Assembly: GCA_018895315.1 (NCBI GenBank)
Contig: JAHIOK010000168.1
Location: 1 to 5,023, forward strand
Origin: Actinomycetota bacterium
GTDB lineage: Bacteria; Actinomycetota; Actinomycetes; Actinomycetales; Microbacteriaceae
DNA: 5,023 bases
Direction of reading: 5' to 3'
Under the pieces are notes generated by a model. It was not told where the DNA came from and made no database searches. It saw nothing but the letters and a program-made list of their open reading frames with translations. Shown piece after piece: positions 1-5,023 of this stretch (its first letter is position 1; each line of letters begins with the position of its first letter). The position numbers were made by a program, and so were the translations under genes.

Positions 1-147
1 CTGCTCGACGAGGGCGACGTCCACCCCCTGCATCGCCAGATCGCGGAACGTCGCGATGCCGTTGATGCCTCCACCGATGATCAGCACGTCGGCATACGGC
101 CGATCGATCAGCTCGTCGAAGTTCCGTCGGCCTTCTGCGTCATCCAT
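1..147 (-). CDS. glpD: FAD-dependent glycerol-3-phosphate dehydrogenase, N-terminus (partial)
   Basis: Reading the minus strand from the ATG at 147-145 gives 49 codons that stay open to the window edge. Residues 19-48 form a classic FAD-binding Rossmann start: strand ADVLIIG, glycine motif GGGING (G25, G27, G30), helix IATFRDLAMQG, and a second strand ending in an acidic residue (VDVALVE, E48) that would bind the adenosine ribose. The GGGINGIATFRDLA pattern is typical of the glycerol-3-phosphate dehydrogenase/oxidase family, which oxidises glycerol 3-phosphate to dihydroxyacetone phosphate at the membrane. Only this cofactor end is visible, so another FAD-dependent oxidoreductase of the same fold is possible. 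A purine-rich Shine-Dalgarno (AAGGGGAG on the minus strand, about 5 bases upstream) supports the start. A weak -10-like TACACT lies at 214-209, with no convincing -35. The gene is divergent from the riboflavin operon. Confidence 0.75.
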   Translation of the reverse strand, partial: MDDAEGRRNFDELIDRPYADVLIIGGGINGIATFRDLAMQGVDVALVEQ

Positions 148-225
148 CGTCGCTCCCCTTCCCGTCCCAGGCTACGACTCCGCTCCGAGGCGAAGGTCGC
201 GCGGCGACAGTGTATGACGTGGGAA

Positions 226-255
226 TGAACCGCCGGATGCCGCGTTGAGTACAAT
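226..255 (+). promoter_or_regulatory. Candidate promoter of the riboflavin operon
   Basis: TACAAT at 250-255 differs from the consensus -10 TATAAT at one base. A weak -35 match (TGAACC, 226-231) lies 18 bases upstream. Transcription would start near 261-263, just before the first strand of the riboswitch P1 helix at 268, which is where a riboswitch leader should begin. The -10 is good, the -35 is poor, and the assignment is inferred from position. Confidence 0.5.
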
Positions 256-267
256 CGTGAGCAGCAA

Positions 268-425
268 CGTGCTCCGGGGTCGGTGAGAATCCGAACCGGC
301 GGTGATAGTCCGCGAGCCGAGGCAGCAGCATCGTGTGTGCTGGCGCCGAGGCTGATCCGGTGTAATTCCGGAACCGACGGTGATGTGATGGGAAGCCATC
401 GCTAGTCCGGATGGGAGGCAGCACG
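268..425 (+). promoter_or_regulatory. FMN riboswitch (RFN element) controlling ribD-ribE-ribBA-ribH
   Basis: The conserved RFN blocks appear in order. P1 is CGTGCT (268-273) paired with AGCACG (420-425). P2 is GGTCGG (278-283) paired with CCGAACC (291-297), with one bulged A. Next comes the conserved stretch ACCGGCGG plus TGATAGTCCGCGAGCC (295-318). A variable arm follows, with CAGCA (323-327) pairing TGCTG (338-342). Then GGCTGATCCGG (350-360) and TTCCGGAACCGACGG (366-380) form the P5 arm through CCGG/CCGG. A second variable hairpin is GATGG (387-391) with CCATC (396-400) around a GAAG loop. The element ends in AGTCCGGATGGGAGGCAGCACG (404-425). Such elements bind FMN and repress riboflavin synthesis or transport genes. 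The position directly upstream of ribD makes the role clear. Confidence 0.97.
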
Positions 426-426
426 A

Positions 427-477
427 GCGGTACCTCGCGTACCGCCGTCGCGCCTTGCCCCGGAGCCCTGACAAGGG
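427..477 (+). promoter_or_regulatory. Riboswitch expression platform with possible SD-sequestering hairpin
   Basis: Between the aptamer and ribD lies a perfect 7-bp hairpin: GCGGTAC (427-433) and GTACCGC (439-445) around a 5-base loop. It has no T-run after it, so it is not an intrinsic terminator. Further on, CCTTG (453-457) can pair with CAAGG (472-476), covering the ribD Shine-Dalgarno. A shorter alternative, CCCT (466-469) with AGGG (474-477), does the same. The 3' end of the aptamer, GGCAG (417-421), can pair with TTGCC (455-459, one G-U pair), which would compete both with P1 and with the sequestering stem. This suggests translational control by FMN. The pairings are visible in the sequence, but the switching model is inferred. 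Confidence 0.5.
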
Positions 478-478
478 A
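473..478 (+). promoter_or_regulatory. Ribosome binding site fixing the ribD start
   Basis: AAGGGA sits 6 bases before the ATG at 485. This favours ATG 485 over the in-frame TTG at 455, which has no purine-rich site upstream and falls inside the predicted regulatory stem. Confidence 0.75.
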
Positions 479-484
479 ATTGGG

Positions 485-1570
485 ATGACCGCGAACCAGG
501 ATGAGTACGACGCGATGCGCGTCGCACTGGCTCTCGCCCTGCGCGGGCCGACCGGTGTGAACCCGCAGGTCGGCGCCGTGATCCTCGACGCCTCGGGCGA
601 CATCCTCGCCGAAGGCTGGCACCGTGGTGCCGGCACGGCGCACGCCGAGATCGATGCACTGTCGAAACTCGCACCTGGAGCAGCCCGCGGCATGACCGCT
701 GTCGTGACCCTCGAGCCGTGCAACCATTCCGGACGCACCGGCCCGTGCGCAGAAGCGCTGATCGCCGCCGGCATCGGCCGCGTCGTGTATTCCGTCGAAG
801 ACCCGAACGGGGTGTCCTCCGGCGGTGCCGAACGCCTCCGCGACGCGGGCATCGATGTCGTCTCGGGCGTGCTGCACCGCGAAGGCGGACTCCTGCTGAA
901 GCCGTGGCTCGATGTGCAGCGCCTCGGGCGACCGCACGTCACCGTGAAATGGGCGCAGAGCATCGACGGCCGGGCCGCGGCATCCGACGGCACCAGCCAG
1001 TGGATCACCGGATCGCCTGCCCGCGCCGACGTGCATCGCCGGCGCGCCCTCGCCGACGCGATCGCCGTCGGCACCGGCACGATCGAGGCCGACGACCCGT
1101 CTCTCACAGCCCGCGCCGATGACGGCACCCTGCTCGCGCATCAGCCGCGGCCGGTCGTGATCGGTGTGCGCGGAGTCTCTCCCGATGCTGCGATCCGACG
1201 GCATCCCAAAGCACCCCTCGTCTACGCGACCCGTGACCTGACCGCCGTGCTCGCCGACCTGCGCGAGCGGGGCGTGCAACGCTTGTTCGTCGAAGGCGGA
1301 CCGACGCTCGCATCGGCGTTCATCGCGGCGGGCCTCGCCGATGACGTGCTCGCCTACATCGCCCCCGTGCTGCTCGGCGGAGGCCGGCTGGCCCTGACCG
1401 ACATCGGTGTCGACACGATCGGTGAGGCGCGACGACTTCGGGTCACCTCCGTCGAACATCTCGGCGAGGATCTGCTGATCGTCGCCACCCCTGCGGCGCC
1501 GGATGACGAGGGCAGCGACGCCCCCGATTCCGCCGATCCCCCGCATCCGACCCCTGAAGGAGCCCGCTGA
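485..1570 (+). CDS. ribD: Bifunctional pyrimidine deaminase / 5-amino-6-(5-phosphoribosylamino)uracil reductase RibD
   Basis: A 361-residue cytosolic enzyme that catalyses the second and third steps of the GTP branch: deamination of the pyrimidine amine, then NADPH-dependent reduction of the ribose to ribityl phosphate. The N-terminal deaminase (about 5-145) shows NPQVGAVI (26-33), the zinc and catalytic site HAE (H53, E55), and EPCN...GPC with C79 and C88, so all metal ligands are present. The reductase (about 150-335) shows KWAQSIDGR (155-163), SQWITG (171-176), GTGTIEADDPSLTAR (196-210) and FVEGGPTLASAF (268-279). Length matches full-size RibD. The final 25 or so residues are an acidic, proline-rich tail beyond the fold, and its last codons carry the ribE Shine-Dalgarno. 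The deaminase reads HAEIDAL where E. coli has HAEVHAL, and this position is not a metal ligand. First gene of the FMN-riboswitch operon. Its stop TGA shares one base with the ribE ATG. Confidence 0.97.
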   Translation: MTANQDEYDAMRVALALALRGPTGVNPQVGAVILDASGDILAEGWHRGAGTAHAEIDALSKLAPGAARGMTAVVTLEPCNHSGRTGPCAEALIAAGIGRVVYSVEDPNGVSSGGAERLRDAGIDVVSGVLHREGGLLLKPWLDVQRLGRPHVTVKWAQSIDGRAAASDGTSQWITGSPARADVHRRRALADAIAVGTGTIEADDPSLTARADDGTLLAHQPRPVVIGVRGVSPDAAIRRHPKAPLVYATRDLTAVLADLRERGVQRLFVEGGPTLASAFIAAGLADDVLAYIAPVLLGGGRLALTDIGVDTIGEARRLRVTSVEHLGEDLLIVATPAAPDDEGSDAPDSADPPHPTPEGAR

Positions 1571-2229
1571 TGTTCACCGGAATCATCGAAGAGATCGGCA
1601 CGATCACCGCGGTCGCGCCCGCCGGCGACGGGGTACGACTCACCGTGCACGCGCCGAAGGCTGTGTCGGATGCCGCGCACGGCGACTCCATCGCGGTCAG
1701 CGGCGTCTGCCTCACCGTGATCGACCAGGGCGCCGACTGGTTCGCCGCCGACGTCATGAAGCAGACGCTCGACATGTCGACGCTCGAGGGCGTTGCGACC
1801 GGGCGCGTCATCAACCTGGAGCGCGCGACGGCCGCGCACGGGCGACTCGGTGGGCACATCGTCCAGGGCCACATCGACGGCACCGGCGAGGTCGTGGAGG
1901 TGCGCCCCGGCGACCAGTGGCGCGTCATCCGCATCGCCCTTCCGGCACATCTCGCACCCCTCGTCGTCGACAAGGGCTCGATTGCGGTCGACGGTGTGTC
2001 CCTCACCGTCAGCGACGCGAGCCCCGCCGCCGAGGCCACCCCCTGGTTCGAGGTCTCGCTGATCCCCGAGACGCTCGAGGCCACGACCCTCGGCGCCCGG
2101 GTGCCGGGCGACCGCGTCAACCTCGAGACCGACATCCTGGCGCGCCACGTGCAGCGCCTCCTCTCCTTCACCTCGCCGAACCCCGCCCCCGCGCCCTCCG
2201 GCGCCCCGACCGAAGGAGGCTCACGATGA
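1570..2229 (+). CDS. ribE: Riboflavin synthase, alpha chain
   Basis: A 219-residue enzyme for the last step: two molecules of 6,7-dimethyl-8-ribityllumazine are dismutated to riboflavin and the pyrimidine precursor, which is recycled by RibH. It begins with the signature MFTGIIEEIG and has two tandem lumazine-binding barrels. Barrel one (about 1-97) contains GDSIAVSGVCLTV (38-50) with conserved C47. Barrel two (about 98-195) contains GHIDGTG (100-106) and KGSIAVDGVSLTV (135-147). VNLETDILARHVQRLL (183-198) is the usual C-terminal helix that drives trimer formation. An Ala/Pro/Gly-rich tail follows (201-219). The Shine-Dalgarno GAAGGAG (1556-1562) lies 7 bases before the ATG, inside the end of ribD. 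The TGATG junction suggests translational coupling. It is named ribE here as in E. coli; some schemes call it ribC. Confidence 0.97.
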   Translation: MFTGIIEEIGTITAVAPAGDGVRLTVHAPKAVSDAAHGDSIAVSGVCLTVIDQGADWFAADVMKQTLDMSTLEGVATGRVINLERATAAHGRLGGHIVQGHIDGTGEVVEVRPGDQWRVIRIALPAHLAPLVVDKGSIAVDGVSLTVSDASPAAEATPWFEVSLIPETLEATTLGARVPGDRVNLETDILARHVQRLLSFTSPNPAPAPSGAPTEGGSR

Positions 2230-3524
2230 GCCTTTCCACGATTCCCCAGGCCCTCGACGCGCTCCGCGCCGGAAAGCCGGTCATCGTCGCCGACGACGAG
2301 AACCGCGAGAACGAAGGCGACGTCATCCTGTCGGCGCAACTCGCGACCCCGGAGTGGGTCGCGTGGACCGTACGGTGGTCGAGCGGCTTCGTCTGCGCCC
2401 CGATGCCCGCGGACTGGGCCGACCGGCTCGACCTGCCGCCCATGGTCGCGATGAACGAAGACGCCCGCGGTACCGCCTACACGGTCAGCGTCGACGCCGC
2501 CGACCGCATCTCCACCGGTATCAGCGCGGCAGATCGCGCACACACCCTCAACGTGCTGGCCAACCCTCAGTCCACGCCGACGAGCGTCATCCGTCCGGGC
2601 CACGTGCTGCCCCTGCGTGCCGTCGACGGCGGCGTACGTGAACGTGGTGGACACACCGAGGCGGCCGTCGAGCTGATGAAGCTCGCAGGCCTCGCCCCGG
2701 TCGGCGCCATCGCCGAGGTCGTCGCCGAGGACGGCAGCATGATGCGCCTCCCGGGACTGATCGAGCTCGGCGCACGCGATGACCTGCCCGTGATCACGAT
2801 CGAGCAGCTGATCGCCTACCTCGACGAGATCGACCCGCGTGACGCCGATGCAGCCCACGCCGTGCACAAGCGCCGCGTGAGCCTGCGCGCCGAGGCGACG
2901 GTCCCGACCTCCCACGGTGAATTCCGCTTCCTCGCCTACAAGGACCGCACCACCGGCACCGACCACCTCGCGGTGGTCTCGGGCGAACTGACCGAAGACG
3001 CACCGCTCGTGCGCGTGCATTCGGAGTGCCTCACCGGCGAAGCCTTCGGATCGCTGAAGTGCGAATGCGGGCCTCAGCTGGAGGCCGCCCTCGATGCGAT
3101 CGCGCAGGACGGCGGAGTCGTCGTCTACATGCGCGGTCACGAGGGTCGCGGCATCGGACTCATCAACAAGCTGCGGGCCTATAGCCTGCAAGAGCGCGGC
3201 CTCGACACCGTCGATGCGAACCTCGCCCTGGGGCTGCCCGCCGATGCCCGCGATTACGCCGCAGCCGCCGGCATTCTGGCGGATCTCGGCATCGAGAAGG
3301 TGCGACTGCTGACCAACAACACCGACAAGGTGTCGCAGCTGCGCGGGCTCGGACTCGAGATCGTCGAGCAGGTGCCGCTCTTGGTGGGCGTCGGTCCGAA
3401 CAACCACCAGTACCTCTCGACCAAGCGCGACCGGATGGGGCACATCATCGCCGAGCAGGACCTCGTGGATGCACTCGAGCAGATGCACGAGGTCGCTTCG
3501 AGCACGAAGGACGCAGACGCGTGA
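2226..3524 (+). CDS. ribBA: Bifunctional 3,4-dihydroxy-2-butanone-4-phosphate synthase / GTP cyclohydrolase II
   Basis: A 432-residue fusion supplying both precursors: the C4 unit from ribulose 5-phosphate (RibB half) and the pyrimidine from GTP (RibA half). The RibB domain (about 1-205) shows the acidic metal motif DDENRENEGD (23-32), DRISTGISAADRAHT (93-107), RPGHVLPLRA (123-132) and GHTEAAVEL (142-150). The RibA domain (about 213-412) shows VHSECLTGEAFGSLKCECG, whose zinc cysteines are C268, C279 and C281, then RGHEGRGIGL (303-312), Y319 and R342. Counting from the first zinc cysteine, these last two match E. coli RibA Tyr105 and Arg128. All key residues are kept in both halves, so both activities are expected. 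LLTNNT (361-366) replaces the common LLTNNP. The start ATG overlaps the ribE stop by four bases (ATGA), with AGGAGG (2214-2219) 6 bases upstream. Confidence 0.97.
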   Translation: MSLSTIPQALDALRAGKPVIVADDENRENEGDVILSAQLATPEWVAWTVRWSSGFVCAPMPADWADRLDLPPMVAMNEDARGTAYTVSVDAADRISTGISAADRAHTLNVLANPQSTPTSVIRPGHVLPLRAVDGGVRERGGHTEAAVELMKLAGLAPVGAIAEVVAEDGSMMRLPGLIELGARDDLPVITIEQLIAYLDEIDPRDADAAHAVHKRRVSLRAEATVPTSHGEFRFLAYKDRTTGTDHLAVVSGELTEDAPLVRVHSECLTGEAFGSLKCECGPQLEAALDAIAQDGGVVVYMRGHEGRGIGLINKLRAYSLQERGLDTVDANLALGLPADARDYAAAAGILADLGIEKVRLLTNNTDKVSQLRGLGLEIVEQVPLLVGVGPNNHQYLSTKRDRMGHIIAEQDLVDALEQMHEVASSTKDADA

Positions 3525-3994
3525 GCGGCAAGGGAGCGCCGATCACCGGCGGAACGGATGCCACTGGACTCGACATCGTCATCGTCGCGGGCACGTGGCA
3601 CGACGTCATCACCGACGGGCTGATCGCCGGGGCGGAGCGCACCCTGGATGCCGCGGGCGCCTCATGGCGGCTCGTGCGCGTGCCGGGGTCCTTCGAGCTC
3701 GCGGTCGTCGCTCAGGCGGCGCTCGAGGCGGGGGCCGACGCCGTCGTCGCCCTGGGCGTCATCATCCGCGGAGGCACCCCGCACTTCGAGTACGTCTCTT
3801 CTGCGGCGACCGACGGGCTGAACCGCGTCGCTCTCGACACCGGCAAGCCCATCGGATTCGGGCTGCTCACCCTCGACGACGAGCAGCAGGGCATCGACCG
3901 TGCGGGATTGCCAGGGTCGAAGGAGGACAAGGGCGCCGAAGCCGCGGATGCCGCGATCCGCACGGCCCTCGTCCTCCGCGCGCTGCGCGGCTGA
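3521..3994 (+). CDS. ribH: 6,7-dimethyl-8-ribityllumazine synthase (riboflavin synthase beta chain)
   Basis: A 157-residue protein of the usual lumazine synthase length. It condenses 5-amino-6-ribitylaminouracil with the C4 phosphate made by RibB. Lumazine synthases assemble as pentamers or 60-mer capsids; which form applies here cannot be read from the sequence. Visible motifs are VAGTWHDVI (22-30; W26 stacks on the substrate in actinobacterial enzymes), VPGSFEL (54-60), ALGVIIRGGTPHFEYV (77-92) with catalytic H88, and GFGLLTLDDEQQGIDRAG (112-129) with the phosphate-binding R127. The GTG start overlaps the ribBA stop (GTGA, four bases), and GAAGGA (3506-3511) lies 9 bases upstream. No other start suits the N-terminus as well. 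Last gene of the operon; only 13 bases separate it from the convergent gene. Confidence 0.97.
   Translation: MSGKGAPITGGTDATGLDIVIVAGTWHDVITDGLIAGAERTLDAAGASWRLVRVPGSFELAVVAQAALEAGADAVVALGVIIRGGTPHFEYVSSAATDGLNRVALDTGKPIGFGLLTLDDEQQGIDRAGLPGSKEDKGAEAADAAIRTALVLRALRG
3976..3990. other. GC stem-loop at the 3' end of ribH
   Basis: CCGCGC (3976-3981) and GCGCGG (3985-3990) form a perfect 6-bp stem with a 3-base loop, ending just before the ribH stop. No T-run follows on either strand, so an intrinsic terminator is not supported. It could slow polymerase between the converging genes or be chance in GC-rich DNA. Confidence 0.2.
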
Positions 3995-4007
3995 CCCGAG
4001 CCGGAGG

Positions 4008-4448
4008 CTATGGCTTCCAGATCATGAGCACCACAACGGCTACCAGCAGCAGGGTCGCGATGCCGCTGCTGGCGGCGATGATGCCGTAGCCGGAGGGCTT
4101 CGTTCCGGCAGCAGCAGCGTCGACCTCGGTGGCGGCCTTCACGAGCTGCGGGATGACGACGAACATCGTGAGCACGAACGCGATCGCGTAGGCGATGATC
4201 GACCACAGGATCCAGGGGGTCGTCATGCTGAGGTTGTACTTCGGGTCGGCCATGCTCATCGCGCCGAAACCGAAGACGAACGTCAGCAGCGACAGCCACG
4301 CGAAGATCCGCGTCGACTTGGCGAGGGTGCGCACCTGATCGCCGCTTCCCGACCGGAGTGCGCGCAGGCCGGTCATGGGCAGAATGGCCATCGGCCCGAC
4401 GATGAAGACGGCCGTGGCGATGTGGAGGATGCTGATCACTGTTTCCAT
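4008..4448 (-). CDS. Small four-helix membrane protein, DUF2269-like, function unknown
   Basis: A 146-residue integral membrane protein. Four hydrophobic helices are clear: about 5-26 (starting VISILHIATAVFIVGPM), 48-66, 79-101 and 122-144. They are separated by a short basic loop (28-47), a polar loop with ADPKYNLSMTTP (67-78) and a polar, Ala-rich loop (102-119). It ends in WKP with no soluble domain. The N-terminal pattern of a histidine (H9) in the first helix followed by small residues and Gly-Pro resembles the DUF2269 family of predicted membrane proteins, which has no established function. The family assignment is by eye and moderate. The ATG at 4448 has no Shine-Dalgarno and probably lies at the transcript start. 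The gene is convergent with ribH and divergent from the downstream transporter, so it is probably a single-gene unit unrelated to riboflavin synthesis. Confidence 0.85.
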   Translation of the reverse strand: METVISILHIATAVFIVGPMAILPMTGLRALRSGSGDQVRTLAKSTRIFAWLSLLTFVFGFGAMSMADPKYNLSMTTPWILWSIIAYAIAFVLTMFVVIPQLVKAATEVDAAAAGTKPSGYGIIAASSGIATLLLVAVVVLMIWKP

Positions 4449-4454
4449 GACTAA

Positions 4455-4482
4455 AGCTTATGCCTAACTGAAGGTTGCACAA
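4455..4482 (-). promoter_or_regulatory. Candidate leaderless promoter of the DUF2269-like gene
   Basis: On the minus strand, TAAGCT (4460-4455) fits the actinobacterial -10 form TANNNT. TTGTGC (4482-4477) is a half-match to the -35, with a 16-base spacer. Six bases separate the -10 from the start ATG at 4448, so transcription would begin at or next to the A of the ATG. There is no Shine-Dalgarno. Confidence 0.5.
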
Positions 4483-4539
4483 CGCCAGAGCGCACGAATC
4501 GGGCCCGGTCGTGGCATCCGCCGATCGAGAGCACCGGAG

Positions 4540-4545
4540 TAGGCT
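4540..4545 (+). promoter_or_regulatory. Candidate -10 box of the MFS transporter gene (leaderless)
   Basis: TAGGCT matches TANNNT and ends 8 bases before the ATG at 4554. No recognisable -35 is seen, and no Shine-Dalgarno stands at a working distance: the nearest purine run, GGAG at 4536-4539, is 14 bases away. The spacing suits a leaderless or nearly leaderless message. Confidence 0.45.
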
Positions 4546-4553
4546 CATTGGCT

Positions 4554-5023
4554 ATGTCTTCCACCGCCCTCCCCGCAACCGCTGCCTCACCCGCGCCCGC
4601 CAATCCGCGCTCGCGTGTGATCGCCGCCAGCCTCGTCGGCACAACGATCGAGTTCTACGACTTCTACGTCTACGCCACCGCCGCTGTGCTCGTCTTCCCG
4701 GCGCTGTTCTTCCCCACCGGTAACGACACCACCGCGCTGCTGCTCTCGTTCAGCGTCTTCGGTGCCGCGATGGTCGCCCGACCGCTCGGAGCAGTGATCT
4801 TCGGGCACTTCGGCGACAAGTTCGGCCGCAAAGCCACCCTCGTCGCGTCCCTGCTCACGATGGGGGTCGCGACCTTCCTGATCGGCGTCTTGCCGACCTA
4901 CCAGAACATCGGCTGGTGGGCGGCGCTCATCCTGCTGGTGATGCGCCTGGCTCAGGGCTTCGCGCTCGGCGGCGAATGGTCGGGTGCCGCGCTCGTCGCC
5001 ACCGAGAACGCCCCCGCCGGCAA
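4554..5023 (+). CDS. MFS transporter, metabolite:H+ symporter family (partial, C-terminus beyond window)
   Basis: From ATG 4554 the frame stays open to the window end, giving 156 residues of a protein whose family is usually 430-470 long. After a short Ala/Pro-rich cytoplasmic leader (1-19), helix 1 carries GTTIEFYDFYVYATAA (29-44). The loop between helices 2 and 3 has the MFS signature RPLGAVIFGHFGDKFGRK (76-93), and helix 4 has RLAQGFALGGEWSGA (131-145). These three motifs together mark the metabolite:H+ symporter group (ProP, ShiA, citrate and dicarboxylate carriers). The substrate cannot be told from the N-terminal third. An in-frame TTG at 4548 is a possible but less likely start. The gene is divergent from the DUF2269-like gene, with 105 bases between the two starts and no sign of FMN control. 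Confidence 0.92.
   Translation, partial: MSSTALPATAASPAPANPRSRVIAASLVGTTIEFYDFYVYATAAVLVFPALFFPTGNDTTALLLSFSVFGAAMVARPLGAVIFGHFGDKFGRKATLVASLLTMGVATFLIGVLPTYQNIGWWAALILLVMRLAQGFALGGEWSGAALVATENAPAG

Noticed and set aside
427..445. Perfect 7-bp hairpin as an intrinsic terminator of the riboswitch
   Set aside because: The bases after it are GC-rich with no T-run, so it does not fit an intrinsic terminator.
455..484. TTG 455 as an upstream start for ribD, adding 10 residues
   Set aside because: It has no Shine-Dalgarno and falls in the riboswitch expression platform. ATG 485 has AAGGGA at the right distance and gives the normal N-terminus.
1503..2225. The ribBA frame stays open upstream through all of ribE, suggesting a much longer protein
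   Set aside because: The translation before 2226 is arginine-rich shadow sequence of ribE. The RibB fold begins at MSLSTIPQAL with a strong AGGAGG 6 bases before ATG 2226.
1443..3488. Very long open frame (681 codons) on the minus strand opposite ribE and ribBA, and another of 468 codons at 140-1546
   Set aside because: They lie antisense to well-recognised riboflavin genes, have low-complexity Arg/Gly/Asp/His-rich translations with no recognisable motif, and arise from scarce stop codons in GC-rich DNA.
4475..4723. Plus-strand 82-codon frame across the start of the transporter gene
   Set aside because: It overlaps the clear MFS reading frame that starts at 4554 in another phase, and its translation has no transporter or other recognisable features.
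1..5023. Search for mobile elements, CRISPR arrays, tRNA, toxin-antitoxin or defence genes, or another unknown system
   Set aside because: No inverted-repeat ends, regular repeat arrays, tRNA-like folds or transposase and integrase motifs were seen. Genes fill nearly all the space and are ordinary core metabolism and transport.

Overview
The window is a high-GC actinobacterial segment, most likely from Microbacteriaceae and plausibly Microbacterium. The evidence is GC-rich codon use, the actinobacterial style of the riboflavin enzymes, TANNNT-type -10 boxes placed right before start codons, and tightly packed genes. No taxon can be proved from the window alone.

Layout. Positions 1-147 (minus strand) hold the N-terminus of an FAD-dependent glycerol-3-phosphate dehydrogenase (glpD-like), cut by the window edge. 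A divergent intergenic region (148-484) holds a candidate promoter, a complete FMN riboswitch (RFN element, core 268-425) and its expression platform (about 426-480). The riboflavin operon ribD-ribE-ribBA-ribH follows on the plus strand (485-3994). All three junctions overlap by 1-4 bases. A small four-helix membrane protein of the DUF2269 type (4008-4448, minus) converges on ribH. It is divergent from the start of an MFS transporter of the metabolite:H+ symporter family (4554 to window end, plus, truncated). Both divergent genes lack a Shine-Dalgarno and look leaderless.

How the genes work together. RibBA makes both starting compounds of the pathway: the pyrimidine from GTP and the C4 unit from ribulose 5-phosphate. 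RibD deaminates and reduces the pyrimidine. RibH joins the two branches into 6,7-dimethyl-8-ribityllumazine, and RibE dismutates that to riboflavin. The FMN riboswitch closes the feedback loop, most likely by hiding the ribD ribosome binding site, since no T-tract terminator follows it. The phosphatase step and FAD synthetase (ribF) are not encoded here.

I found no mobile element, CRISPR array, tRNA or rRNA, and nothing that looks like a new biological system. The points worth a second look are the riboswitch expression platform, the leaderless divergent pair, Shine-Dalgarno sites written into the C-terminal tails of upstream genes, and an apparent excess of the hexamer GGATGC.
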